27,032 nt of DNA, from positions 1-27,032 of the forward strand of contig JAWXUO010000028.1 of the NCBI GenBank assembly GCA_044426355.1, given 5' to 3'. The DNA comes from CAYJLC01 sp044426355 (lineage in GTDB: Bacteria > Bacillota > Clostridia > Oscillospirales > Butyricicoccaceae). Below are positions 1 to 7,864 of this stretch, piece by piece. The position numbers and the translations under genes were made by a program. Numbering within the stretch: the first letter of the stretch is position 1; each line of letters starts with the position of its first letter. The notes beneath the pieces were generated by a model. It saw nothing but the letters and a program-made list of their open reading frames with translations, was not told the origin of the DNA and made no database searches.

Positions 1-414
1 CGAGAGTCAAAGAAAAAAACACTACTTTAAGTAAAAAAATACTGGTACAAGTAAAAAGTAACACCAAATAGCGAGTGTCAAAATAAAAACACTACTTTTA
101 GTAAAAAAATTTACTGGTACAAATTATAAAATTACATTTTAATATCTAAATATATACTTTTCTTAAATAAAATAACGTTTTTACGTCACTTTGTGTTGCA
201 CAAAGTAACCAAAACCAAAAAACTTTTAGAAAAGTTTTAACAAAACAAAGTAGTGGATTGATTTAGGTTTTGACGGTTCGGTGCAAAGTGGTTTTAAGAC
301 TTTGCACTTTAGACCACGCTATCGCTTATTCAAACTAATTTTAAGTACAACTTTCAGACCAAAAGCACCTAATTCACCGTTGAGCTTTTTTATGCGTAAT
401 TAATCTGTGCAGAG
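1..414 (-). repeat. Composite intergenic repeat, copy A (truncated by window edge)
   Basis: Read on the minus strand, this copy starts near 414 with GCACAGATTAA and GCAT, runs through a hairpin-rich core (about 180-400), then an AT-rich linker, then two tandem units of about 71 bp (CGAG at 1 and at 72). It matches copy B1 (13618-14035) at roughly 90 % identity by eye over about 400 bp. Visible hairpins are ACTTTGTG/CACAAAGT at 188-206, an AAAACTTTT/AAAGTTTT stem near 220-240, and TGCAAAGT/ACTTTGCA at 282-306. No plausible reading frame is present. It lies just beyond the terminator of the rqcH operon. A fragment resembling the tandem unit recurs at about 425-450. Confidence 0.85.
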
Positions 415-486
415 TTTTAAATTTAGAAAAAACACTACTTTTACCAATAATCTTAATTATCAAAATCATAAATTAACATTTTTAAG

Positions 487-517
487 CAAAAAAACACCGA
501 TTTTCATCAGTGTTTTA
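487..517 (-). terminator. Rho-independent terminator of the MFS-trmK-nif3-rqcH-DUF951 operon
   Basis: On the minus strand AAAACACTGAT pairs with ATCGGTGTTTT and is followed by a T run. It lies just after the DUF951 stop codon at 522. A near-identical design is found after argS (14788-14816). Confidence 0.8.
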
Positions 518-521
518 ATCG

Positions 522-701
522 CTAATCTTCAATTTTCATTTTTATACTTTTCAAAGCTTTTTCTCGTGGTAACATAACAATATGCTCGCATTTTTCGCAT
601 TTTAACTTAAAATCTACACCAACACGTACAATTTCCCATTCATCACTTCCACAAGGGTGTTTTTTTTTCGTTTTTACTCTATCGCCTAAAGAATATTGCA
701 T
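522..701 (-). CDS. DUF951 family small protein (59 aa)
   Basis: This 59-codon frame reads MQYSLGDRVKTKKKHPCGSD at its start, then a W-E-I-V-R-V-G segment, C-E-K-C near residues 35-38, and ends in IED. The order (a GD-V--KK-HPCG start, a central W, a paired-cysteine tail) matches my recollection of the DUF951 family, small basic proteins common in Firmicutes with no established function. The cysteines (one in HPCG, two in CEKC) suggest possible metal binding, but that is inference. The ATG at 699-701 directly abuts the stop codon of the upstream NFACT gene (TAG, 702-704). Translation is therefore probably coupled, with a GGAG-type ribosome binding site inside the end of that gene. It is the last gene of the operon before the terminator at 487-517. 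Confidence 0.8.
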   Translation of the reverse strand: MQYSLGDRVKTKKKHPCGSDEWEIVRVGVDFKLKCEKCEHIVMLPREKALKSIKMKIED

Positions 702-2372
702 CTATTTCTCCTTTAGTTCCTCGATTTTTTTAATATCTGCCGTTACGTATGCAGTATTATAATTATCATAAATTACCATACCTGCCTTTGCTCCTCTTGG
801 TTTTTTAACATGAGATACCGGACAGTAATCAACTGGCACATTCGTAGAATTTCTAGCTTTTGAGTTATAAACTGCAATCATAAAGCATTCTAACATAGTA
901 GTTTCGGGAACTTCTTGACCCCTACTATGCAAAATAACATGCGTTCCGTGAATTTTTTGTGTATGAAACCAAATATCGTTCTTGCTAGAGTGCTTTAATG
1001 TTAGCAAATCGTTTTGAACATTGTTTTTTCCTGCGTGTATAACAAATCCATCGCTCGAAATATACTGATTTGGCTTTGAAATAACAGGTTTTTTATTCAT
1101 TTTACTAGATTTTTTGATATATTTACCGTCTATAAGTTCAAGCTTAATTTCGTTTAATTCATCAGTATTTTCAGTTCTTTCGATACTTTCTAAAACACTT
1201 TCTAGATAAATTAAATTAAGTTCACCTTTTTTTAGTTCATCGGTTAAAATTTTCTCAGCATTTTTTAATTTATTATATTTCAAATAATATTTATCAGCGT
1301 TTTTCTTAGGTGTAAGCGTTATATCAAGTGGAATATCCACCTCTTTCATCTCGCTATCAAAATAATTTATAACACGGATACTTTCTTTTTTCTCATCATC
1401 TATACTATAAAGGTTTGAAACGATAAGCTCGGCATAATTTTTATAAATTTCTCGCTCTTTCGTGTCCAAAAGTTCTTCATTTTGAATGATAATTTTCTTT
1501 TTTTGACGAGAAATAAGATTCTTCACGTTTTTAGTAAGTTCTTTATGCACCGATTTTAAAGCGTTCGTTTTTTCTTTCTGCTCGTAAAAATCACATAACA
1601 TAAACGAAAAGTCGTTCTGCTTTACACTGTCGTAATTTTTGATTTCTACAACAGAAAAATCAACCATATTACCATTTTTATATAATAAATATGCGTTTAA
1701 TTCATTATTCGAAACTTTTTCTTTAAGTTCTAAAATTTCTTTCAAAAAATTTTCGTTGTTAATTAAGCTTTTTGCGATAATGGGAGATATTCCTAAAATA
1801 TTATTTATAATATCTTCTTCGCTTTGAAGTTTTTTAGCGAAATCCTTATCTATATCCAAAATAGACGTTTTTTCTTGTTTTGGTGGTAATTCATAATAAA
1901 TATTCGGTAAAATTGGTCTTACAGAGCTTTCAAAGTCGACTCTTTTAACACAATCTATAATCATTCCGTCGCTTTGCGTAATAATAAGATTAGAAAACTT
2001 GCCCATAAGCTCGATTATAATATATTTTTTTGTTTTAAAACCCATATCGTCATAAGCAAGCACTTCGATTTTCATAAGTCGCTCGAAATTTTCTGTAGAT
2101 ATTCCTGTAATAACAGCACCTGTTAAATGTTTGCGAAGTAGCATACAAAACATCGGTGGAGTCTTTGGATTTTCTCTATTTTCCTTTAAAAAATGTACTC
2201 TTGGGCTATTGGAACTAACATTTATCAAAAGTTTATGGTTAAAACCTTTTTTTCTAACGCTTAAAATGATTTCGTCTTTGGTTGGTTGGTTTATTTTTTC
2301 TATTTTGCAATGCTCTAGAACAGAATTTAGTTCTCGTGCCATTGCGTAAACAGTAATTCCGTCTAAAGGCAT
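702..2372 (-). CDS. rqcH: NFACT-family ribosome quality control protein (RqcH/FbpA-like)
   Basis: The 556-residue product has the full NFACT architecture: an NFACT-N domain beginning MPLDGITVYA, a long helical coiled-coil middle (about 270-430), and the NFACT-R domain (about 440-535) with the ISSDGF and KNNVQND segments and a DIWFHT motif. Family knowledge: RqcH binds obstructed 50S subunits and directs alanine tailing of stalled nascent chains for degradation; older annotations call it a fibronectin-binding protein. The Asp-Arg pair needed for tailing in Bacillus RqcH (residues 97-98) is Glu97-Arg98 here, a conservative change. The length is slightly below the usual 570 or so. The start is supported by GGAGAAATAAA before the ATG. 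It follows the Nif3 gene by 10 nt and abuts the DUF951 gene. The RqcH assignment is firm; retained tailing activity is inferred. Confidence 0.9.
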   Translation of the reverse strand: MPLDGITVYAMARELNSVLEHCKIEKINQPTKDEIILSVRKKGFNHKLLINVSSNSPRVHFLKENRENPKTPPMFCMLLRKHLTGAVITGISTENFERLMKIEVLAYDDMGFKTKKYIIIELMGKFSNLIITQSDGMIIDCVKRVDFESSVRPILPNIYYELPPKQEKTSILDIDKDFAKKLQSEEDIINNILGISPIIAKSLINNENFLKEILELKEKVSNNELNAYLLYKNGNMVDFSVVEIKNYDSVKQNDFSFMLCDFYEQKEKTNALKSVHKELTKNVKNLISRQKKKIIIQNEELLDTKEREIYKNYAELIVSNLYSIDDEKKESIRVINYFDSEMKEVDIPLDITLTPKKNADKYYLKYNKLKNAEKILTDELKKGELNLIYLESVLESIERTENTDELNEIKLELIDGKYIKKSSKMNKKPVISKPNQYISSDGFVIHAGKNNVQNDLLTLKHSSKNDIWFHTQKIHGTHVILHSRGQEVPETTMLECFMIAVYNSKARNSTNVPVDYCPVSHVKKPRGAKAGMVIYDNYNTAYVTADIKKIEELKEK

Positions 2373-2382
2373 TTTATTTCTC

Positions 2383-3138
2383 CTATCTAAAATTAATTAT
2401 ATCGTGGTGTACTCTCGATGTTCTTGCGAGTAAACCAAAGTTTTTATTTATTTTAGCTTCTAAAACTTCTACAATTACATTTTCTGTAGCAAAATGACCT
2501 GCATCAATCAAATTTATGCCTAGATTTTTTGATTTTTGGAAAATATCATACGAACAATCCGAAGTTATGTAAGTATCGCAACTATTTTCTATAGCAAAAT
2601 CCATCATTTTTCCACCTGCTCCACCTAAAACAGCAACTTTTTTACAATGTTTATCCCCTACGTATTTTATTCCGTTTGGATTTAATTTAGTTTTTATGTG
2701 GAATAGCAAATCGCCAAAAGGCATATCCAGATTACCAATTCTGCCTAAAGGATTTCTATCGTCTGTATAAATATTAGTAAGCTCTAGTTTTTGTGCAAGT
2801 GCATCGTTTACGCCACCGTTAGTCGCATCAAGATTTGTATGCATGCAAATAATTGATATATCATTTTTTATTGCAGTCATTATCATTTTTCCGACATAAT
2901 CGTTTTGTGTAACAGATTTTACCGAAGTGAATATCAATGGGTGGTGTGCAACTATTAAATTGCTATTTGTATTTATCGCCTCGTTTATAACTTCTTGTGT
3001 AATATCTAATGCACATATTATTCCGGTAACTAAATTTTCTTTGTCACCTACGAGCAAACCACAATTATCCCAGCTTTCTGCTAGGTCATATGGTGCATAA
3101 GCTTCTAAAAATGCTAATATTTGTTTTATTTCAATCAT
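2383..3138 (-). CDS. Nif3-like dinuclear metal centre protein (YbgI/YqfO family)
   Basis: The 251-residue product carries the Nif3/DUF34 metal-ligand pattern: His65-His66 in AHHPLIF, His100 and Asp104 in CMHTNLDA, and His215 with Glu219 in DAGHFATEN. Databases often name the family 'GTP cyclohydrolase 1 type 2', but its physiological reaction is not settled. The length is that of the compact E. coli YbgI form; many Firmicutes homologues are about 370 residues because of an inserted PII-like domain, which is absent here. The ATG overlaps the trmK stop codon by 4 nt (ATGA), and GAGAGG precedes it, so the pair is translationally coupled. Pairing of trmK with a Nif3 gene is common in Firmicutes. 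Confidence 0.9.
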   Translation of the reverse strand: MIEIKQILAFLEAYAPYDLAESWDNCGLLVGDKENLVTGIICALDITQEVINEAINTNSNLIVAHHPLIFTSVKSVTQNDYVGKMIMTAIKNDISIICMHTNLDATNGGVNDALAQKLELTNIYTDDRNPLGRIGNLDMPFGDLLFHIKTKLNPNGIKYVGDKHCKKVAVLGGAGGKMMDFAIENSCDTYITSDCSYDIFQKSKNLGINLIDAGHFATENVIVEVLEAKINKNFGLLARTSRVHHDIINFR

Positions 3139-3785
3139 ATATATCCTCTCATTTTTTCTAAAAGTTTATTATAATAAATGTATCTTTCGCTTTGCGTATC
3201 TTCTATTTGCTTACAAATTATAGACGCTTTGCGTATTTTTTCTTCTGCAAAATCAATAAAACGCTCTTGTTCTTGAAGTTTTTCGCTTACATAGCAATCA
3301 AGCACGTCTTTTTTTATTTGTTTATTTGTAAATTTCGCTTTTATAATAGTATAAAATCTTCGTTCTTCTATAGAAATTTGCTCATCTACTATTTCGAAGC
3401 CTTTCTCATATAAAAATTGTCTTAAAAGTTCCGATTTCGTCATAGGTTGTAGTATAAACGTTAACTTTTCGTTATAAATATTAGAATTATCACTTAAAAT
3501 GATTGTTATAAGCTCTGCCCCCATGCCAGCTATAACGATAGTATCAGCAATATTAAAATCTACTTTTTCTAAGCCATTTGACAAAACAGCTTGAATTTTA
3601 TCTGAAATATTGTTCTCGTTTATAGTTTTAATAGCCGTATTTAGGGGTTTTTGTGCAATATCCATCGCAAAACCTTGTTTTATCTTAGGATAAAGTTTTA
3701 AAAGTAAATACGCATGGTCGCAACCTATGTCATGAACTGTTGAGTTTTCGCTCACCATGCTACATATTGTGTCTAGTCTATTCAT
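3135..3785 (-). CDS. trmK: tRNA (adenine22-N1)-methyltransferase TrmK
   Basis: The 216-residue product is a Rossmann-fold, SAM-dependent methyltransferase. Motif I is the DIGCDHAY segment (19-26), and the IVIAGMGAEL segment (84-93, GMG at 87-89) is typical of the TrmK/YqfN family. The tail is helical and lysine/glutamate-rich, also as in the family. The enzyme methylates N1 of adenine 22 in the D-arm of certain tRNAs. It overlaps the MFS transporter gene by 8 nt at its start, with GAGG in the preceding gene as ribosome binding site, and overlaps the Nif3 gene by 4 nt at its end. The strong motif match and the conserved neighbour make this call secure. Confidence 0.9.
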   Translation of the reverse strand: MNRLDTICSMVSENSTVHDIGCDHAYLLLKLYPKIKQGFAMDIAQKPLNTAIKTINENNISDKIQAVLSNGLEKVDFNIADTIVIAGMGAELITIILSDNSNIYNEKLTFILQPMTKSELLRQFLYEKGFEIVDEQISIEERRFYTIIKAKFTNKQIKKDVLDCYVSEKLQEQERFIDFAEEKIRKASIICKQIEDTQSERYIYYNKLLEKMRGYI

Positions 3786-5028
3786 TCTCTACCTCAAGAG
3801 CCATTTGTTTTGCCCCTGCATTACATATAAAAGTTCCAAAAATTGCGATTGCTGTTGTTACAGCTAGTGCTAAAATTTGATATTTAGCATCTGTTGGTAA
3901 CATTAGCATTATAACTATACCTAAAGACCTACCAGTATTTAATAATATTTGTTTAAAAGGCATAAATTCTCTATCTGCACCACAATTTTTTCTTAAAAGC
4001 TGTGTTGATTCAAAAATTGGCATTTGTGCAAAATTTGAACCTAAAATATCAGTTAAATTATAAAAAGAGCAATATAAAAATACTGCATATACCATAAATC
4101 CACTTTTTGTTGTCGTCATCATTACAGTAAGGACTAAAAGCTCTACACCATAAGGTATTACAGTCCATAGCAAACGTTGTCTTAGTGTTTTTAGGTTTCT
4201 AATGCAACGCCAAGTTATAATCGCCGAAAGTTGTTTTAGCATTAAAGCAATTCCTAATATAAATTCATCACTTGTTAGCGAATATAGTAAAATCGGTGTA
4301 TAATAATACGTCATACCTATATGCAAACCACGAAAAAAATCGCTAAGATATATAAGGAAAATCGACTTCGTTTTTAGAATATACGTAGAAACTTTCCTAA
4401 AACGTGGCTCATAAACACCATCATCAGGAAGTTCTCTCATAAGCCTTGCACCTATAGCGTACGCTATAATAGTTATTGTAAATATTATAATATAGCCTGT
4501 CATACCATCAAAAGAACTTGTAACATACCCTGAAATAGGCGATGCGATTATTGATACTATATAACAGCACGTTCCATTAAAACTTAACGCTTTTTGTCTG
4601 TTTTCTGATGTTGTATAGTTTTTTAACAAAAGATTATACCCAAACCAATAAAAACCTGCCCCAAGAGCCACAAGTCCTGCAACAAGTATATAATAATCTA
4701 TTAAATTATTACGAAGTAGTAATAAAACTATATACGAAAAGGAATATATCCAAAGTCCTGCTTGCATAGTTTTTGCAATACTAAAATATTTATAAAAATA
4801 TAGACATATAATAAATGTTATCATTTCAAAAGCGAACATATATGCTGTGTATTTTGCAGTTAGAGCATAGTCCGAATTATTCATTTTAAATAAAAAAACG
4901 CTAGTAAAAACCGAAGAAAGTCCTATTCCTAGCATTAAAAGAACGTGAACAGCTGTTAAAATCAAGAAATGTCTTCCTAAATCATCGCCACCTAGCAGAG
5001 AAATGCATTTTTTTAAAATTTTCGACAT
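3778..5028 (-). CDS. Major facilitator superfamily transporter, substrate unknown
   Basis: The protein is almost entirely hydrophobic helices, about 11-12 by eye, with short basic loops: an integral membrane transporter with an MFS_1-like layout in two halves around a cytoplasmic loop near residues 200-215 (PDDGVYEPRFRK). I see no motif that gives the substrate. The frame is open from an ATG at 5043, but that ATG lies within the sequence TATGAGGATA, whose GAGG is well placed for the second ATG at 5028 (MSKILKK), so I use the latter (416 residues). It is the first gene of the operon. A TTGTAA/TATAAT promoter lies about 70 nt upstream. Its link to the RNA-modification genes downstream is not obvious. 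Confidence 0.8.
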   Translation of the reverse strand: MSKILKKCISLLGGDDLGRHFLILTAVHVLLMLGIGLSSVFTSVFLFKMNNSDYALTAKYTAYMFAFEMITFIICLYFYKYFSIAKTMQAGLWIYSFSYIVLLLLRNNLIDYYILVAGLVALGAGFYWFGYNLLLKNYTTSENRQKALSFNGTCCYIVSIIASPISGYVTSSFDGMTGYIIIFTITIIAYAIGARLMRELPDDGVYEPRFRKVSTYILKTKSIFLIYLSDFFRGLHIGMTYYYTPILLYSLTSDEFILGIALMLKQLSAIITWRCIRNLKTLRQRLLWTVIPYGVELLVLTVMMTTTKSGFMVYAVFLYCSFYNLTDILGSNFAQMPIFESTQLLRKNCGADREFMPFKQILLNTGRSLGIVIMLMLPTDAKYQILALAVTTAIAIFGTFICNAGAKQMALEVENE

Positions 5029-5105
5029 AATAAATATCCTCATATAAAAATTAAAGATTACTCTTATTTATCTAGTTTTTTTGCAAATTAAATTTTAATA
5101 ATAAT

Positions 5106-5134
5106 ATTATATAACGTTTTAAAAATAATTACAA
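5106..5134 (-). promoter_or_regulatory. Sigma-A-type promoter of the MFS-trmK-nif3-rqcH operon
   Basis: On the minus strand TTGTAA (5134-5129) is followed after exactly 17 nt by a perfect TATAAT (5111-5106). The predicted transcript starts near 5099, giving a leader of about 70 nt. The same -35/spacer/-10 combination is found in front of ddl. Confidence 0.65.
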
Positions 5135-5154
5135 TGTTTTTTATCAATAAATAG

Positions 5155-5183
5155 TTCTTTTTTATTTAAAAATATGTTATTAT
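5155..5183 (+). promoter_or_regulatory. Possible extended -10 promoter of comM
   Basis: TGT followed by TATTAT (5178-5183) makes an extended -10 element in the right place for the comM transcript. The matching -35 (TTCTTT at 5155-5160) is poor, so this is tentative. Confidence 0.3.
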
Positions 5184-5233
5184 ATATTTATGTAAAATTA
5201 ATTATTATAAGACTTTGTGAAAGGAAATAATTT

Positions 5234-6745
5234 ATGGCAGTTATAATAAACGCAGGTGGTATATACGGAATAGATGGATATAAAGTATCTGTAGAATGTG
5301 AACTTTCTAAAGGAATGCCAGGATTTACTATTGTAGGTTTACCAGATACAGCTGTTAGAGAATCTAGCGAAAGGGTTCGTTCTTCTATGAAAAACAACAA
5401 TTTTTCATATCCTTTAGGTAGAATAACGATAAATCTTGCTCCTGCCGACGTAAAAAAAGAAGGAACAATATACGATTTGCCTATTTTGCTCGCTATTATG
5501 CTTGCAAATGACCAAATTAAAGATATATCTCAAAAAAATGCATTTGTAGGTGAACTTTCTCTAAATGGCGTTGTTCGTCCTGTTTCTGGTGCTTTGTCTA
5601 TGGCTCTTGCTCTAAAAGAAAATGGCGTTGAAAACTTTTTTGTACCAAAAACAAATGCTTTAGAGGCAAGTTTTTGCGAGGGTATCAATATTTTTGCGAT
5701 AGATAATGTAAAAGATGTTGTGGACCATATTAACGGAGATAATCGCCTAGAAACTTTTAAACGACCAGAAATTATAGATAAAGAGGAGTTTTCTCTCGAT
5801 TTTTCTGATGTTGTTGGTCAACAAAGTGTATTAAGAGCCTGCGAAATATGCTCGGCTGGTAGACATAATATGCTTTTGTGTGGCTCGCAAGGCAGTGGTA
5901 AAAGCATGGTAGCTAAAAGACTTCCGTCTATTATGCCAAAACTTACAAAGGAAGAAGAACTCGAAGTTATAAAAATAAATTCTTCTATGGGTTTTACAAA
6001 AGAAAGCTTAAATTTAAGCTCAACACCTCCTTTTCGCTCGCCTCACCATACAGTATCTGCTGTTGCTCTTTCTGGTGGAGTTGGTTCAAACAAAATACCA
6101 AAACCTGGCGAAATATCTCTTGCTCATAACGGAATTTTGTTTTTAGATGAACTTCCAGAATTTTTAAAACCTGCAATAGACACCTTGCGTGCACCTATTG
6201 AAGACAAAGTTGTAACTATATCACGAGTTAGTGCTTCTATTACATACCCGTCAGATTTTTTGCTTATTGGTGCTATGAACCCTTGTAAATGTGGGTGGTA
6301 TGGGGATAAAAACCATACTTGCACTTGCACGCCAACAGCTGTTGCAAATTATAATTCTAAAATTTCTGGTCCTATAATGGACAGAATAGATATTTTTGTA
6401 AATGTTCAACCTGTTTTATACAAAGATTTGCAAACACGCAAAAAAGGTGAAAGTTCAAAAGATATACTACAAAGAGTTTTAAAAGCACGAGAAATACAGA
6501 AAAAACGTTTTGAAGGAACTTCTATAAAATATAATTCTTCAATTACACCAGATAAGATGAAAGAATTTTGTTCTTTAGACGAAGATGGTAACAATATTTT
6601 AGAAAGTGCTTTTGAAAGATTAAATATGACTGCTCGTTCATATGATAGATTGTTGAAACTTGCAAGGACCATCGCAGACCTTGACGGAAGCGAAAATATA
6701 CTAGCTCATCATATTTCCGAAGCTATACAATACCGTAAGCAATAG
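5234..6745 (+). CDS. comM: YifB/ComM-family Mg-chelatase-like AAA+ ATPase
   Basis: The 503-residue product matches the YifB/ComM family in length and order. An N-terminal Lon-S5-like domain (about 1-170, with the MPGFTIVGLPDTAVRES segment) is followed by an AAA+ module. Walker A is GSQGSGKS (217-224) and Walker B is ILFLDE (301-306). A cysteine cluster NPCKCGWYGD...HTCTC (349-365) and a C-terminal Mg-chelatase-like helical domain follow. In naturally transformable bacteria ComM is a hexameric helicase that extends branch migration of incoming DNA; in Clostridia the role is less clear. GAAAGGA precedes the ATG. The gene is transcribed alone, divergently from the MFS operon. Confidence 0.92.
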   Translation: MAVIINAGGIYGIDGYKVSVECELSKGMPGFTIVGLPDTAVRESSERVRSSMKNNNFSYPLGRITINLAPADVKKEGTIYDLPILLAIMLANDQIKDISQKNAFVGELSLNGVVRPVSGALSMALALKENGVENFFVPKTNALEASFCEGINIFAIDNVKDVVDHINGDNRLETFKRPEIIDKEEFSLDFSDVVGQQSVLRACEICSAGRHNMLLCGSQGSGKSMVAKRLPSIMPKLTKEEELEVIKINSSMGFTKESLNLSSTPPFRSPHHTVSAVALSGGVGSNKIPKPGEISLAHNGILFLDELPEFLKPAIDTLRAPIEDKVVTISRVSASITYPSDFLLIGAMNPCKCGWYGDKNHTCTCTPTAVANYNSKISGPIMDRIDIFVNVQPVLYKDLQTRKKGESSKDILQRVLKAREIQKKRFEGTSIKYNSSITPDKMKEFCSLDEDGNNILESAFERLNMTARSYDRLLKLARTIADLDGSENILAHHISEAIQYRKQ

Positions 6746-6775
6746 CCTAAAAATGCTTTTGTAAAGGCTTTTTTA
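6744..6775 (+). terminator. Probable terminator of comM
   Basis: AGCCT (6744-6748, overlapping the stop codon) pairs with AGGCT (6765-6769), followed by TTTTTT. The stem is short, so strength is uncertain. Confidence 0.5.
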
Positions 6776-6862
6776 AGATGTTTATGCTAAATTATAAACT
6801 ATCTGTTATAAAAGGTTTTAAAAAATTTTTATTTGCTCGGTATAATAGGCTTTTCGTGTAAT

Positions 6863-6935
6863 TGTGGATAAATTTTATTACTTTGTGTATAACTTTGTGG
6901 ATAATGTGGATAACTGCTGTTAAAACTGTGGATAA
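6863..6935 (+). promoter_or_regulatory. Cluster of five DnaA boxes
   Basis: TGTGGATAA, the reverse complement of the consensus DnaA box TTATCCACA, occurs at 6863-6871, 6896-6904, 6905-6913 and 6927-6935. A one-base variant, TGTGTATAA, lies at 6884-6892. All five are in the same orientation within 73 bp, and two are directly adjacent. They lie between the comM terminator and the uppP promoter. There is no dnaA or dnaN gene in the window, so this is not a canonical oriC. A role in regulation of uppP-ftsK or in DnaA titration is inferred. Confidence 0.8.
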
Positions 6936-6958
6936 CTTTAAAAAAGATTATTTTATAC

Positions 6959-6996
6959 TAGTAAAATCTAAAGATATATGATATACTAATCTTTAG
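6959..6996 (+). promoter_or_regulatory. Candidate uppP promoter within an inverted repeat
   Basis: TGA followed by TATACT (6982-6987) forms an extended -10, with a weak -35 (TAGTAA, 6959-6964). The -10 sits between the arms of an inverted repeat, CTAAAGAT (6968-6975) and ATCTTTAG (6989-6996). A second inverted repeat, GCATATA/TATATGC, follows at 6998-7015. The arrangement suits an operator, though no regulator can be named. Confidence 0.4.
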
Positions 6997-7034
6997 GGCA
7001 TATAATTATATATGCAAACTTTAGGAGGACAAAT

Positions 7035-7856
7035 ATGACATACGCAGAGTCAATCATTTTAGGTATCGTTCAAGGTTTAGGTGAATTTTTACCTATTTCT
7101 AGTTCTGGTCATTTAGTTTTAGCGTCTGAAATTTTAGGCATCGAACCACACGAGGGTAGCTTGCTTTTTAATATACTTTTACATTTTGGTACTTTAGTTG
7201 CAGTTTTTATTGCATATTTTTCAGAAATTTTAGAATTAATTGTCGAATGTTTTAAATGGATTTTCGATAAATTTAGAATACGTGGAATAGAATCTCGTAA
7301 ATTTATTATGCTTATAATCGTATCTACAATACCATTAGTTTTTGTTTTGCCTGTAAAAGACCAAATAGAATCACTTTTTTCTAGCACTTTAGCAGTTGGT
7401 ATCGCTCTTATATATACTTCTTTATTGCTTTTTATATCAGACAGAATTATAAAAGGCTATAAAACAGCTAAAGACACATCATATCTAAATGCTTTAACAG
7501 TTGGTATTATGCAAACAATCGCAGTAATTCCTGGCGTTTCTCGTGCTGGTTCTACAATAACTAGTGGACTAATGCTTGGTTTTAGCCGTGAATTTGCTGT
7601 AAAATACTCATTTATTATGTCTATTCCTGTAATTTTAGGTGCGAATATATTATCTATTTATGATGCAGTGTCAAATGGAACTGACTTAGGCATGAGTATC
7701 CCTGTATGTGTTGCAGGGGTTGTATCAGCTGGTATATCAGGGATTTTTGCGATACAGCTAGTTCGATATATCACAAAAAAAGATAAATTTATATATTTTG
7801 CTGGCTATACTTTTATAGTCGGCACTATTACAATACTATTTAATGTTTTAAGGTAG
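7035..7856 (+). CDS. uppP: Undecaprenyl-diphosphatase UppP/BacA
   Basis: The 273-residue, multi-pass membrane protein has both active-site blocks of the BacA-type UppP family. The first is QGLGEFLPISSSGH (13-26), matching the (E/Q)xxxE motif with Gln13 and Glu17. The second is PGVSRAGST (166-174), containing the catalytic arginine (Arg170). The enzyme dephosphorylates undecaprenyl diphosphate to regenerate the lipid carrier for cell-wall polymers and confers bacitracin tolerance when abundant. AGGAGGA lies 6-7 nt before the ATG. It is 8 nt upstream of the DNA translocase gene, so the two are co-transcribed. Five DnaA boxes lie about 100-170 bp upstream of the start codon, an unusual setting for a wall-lipid gene. 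Confidence 0.95.
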   Translation: MTYAESIILGIVQGLGEFLPISSSGHLVLASEILGIEPHEGSLLFNILLHFGTLVAVFIAYFSEILELIVECFKWIFDKFRIRGIESRKFIMLIIVSTIPLVFVLPVKDQIESLFSSTLAVGIALIYTSLLLFISDRIIKGYKTAKDTSYLNALTVGIMQTIAVIPGVSRAGSTITSGLMLGFSREFAVKYSFIMSIPVILGANILSIYDAVSNGTDLGMSIPVCVAGVVSAGISGIFAIQLVRYITKKDKFIYFAGYTFIVGTITILFNVLR

Positions 7857-7864
7857 GTGAAAAA

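Noticed and set aside
6863..6935. Chromosomal origin oriC
   Set aside because: DnaA boxes are present, but dnaA, dnaN and rpmH are absent and flanking genes are not those of a Firmicutes origin.
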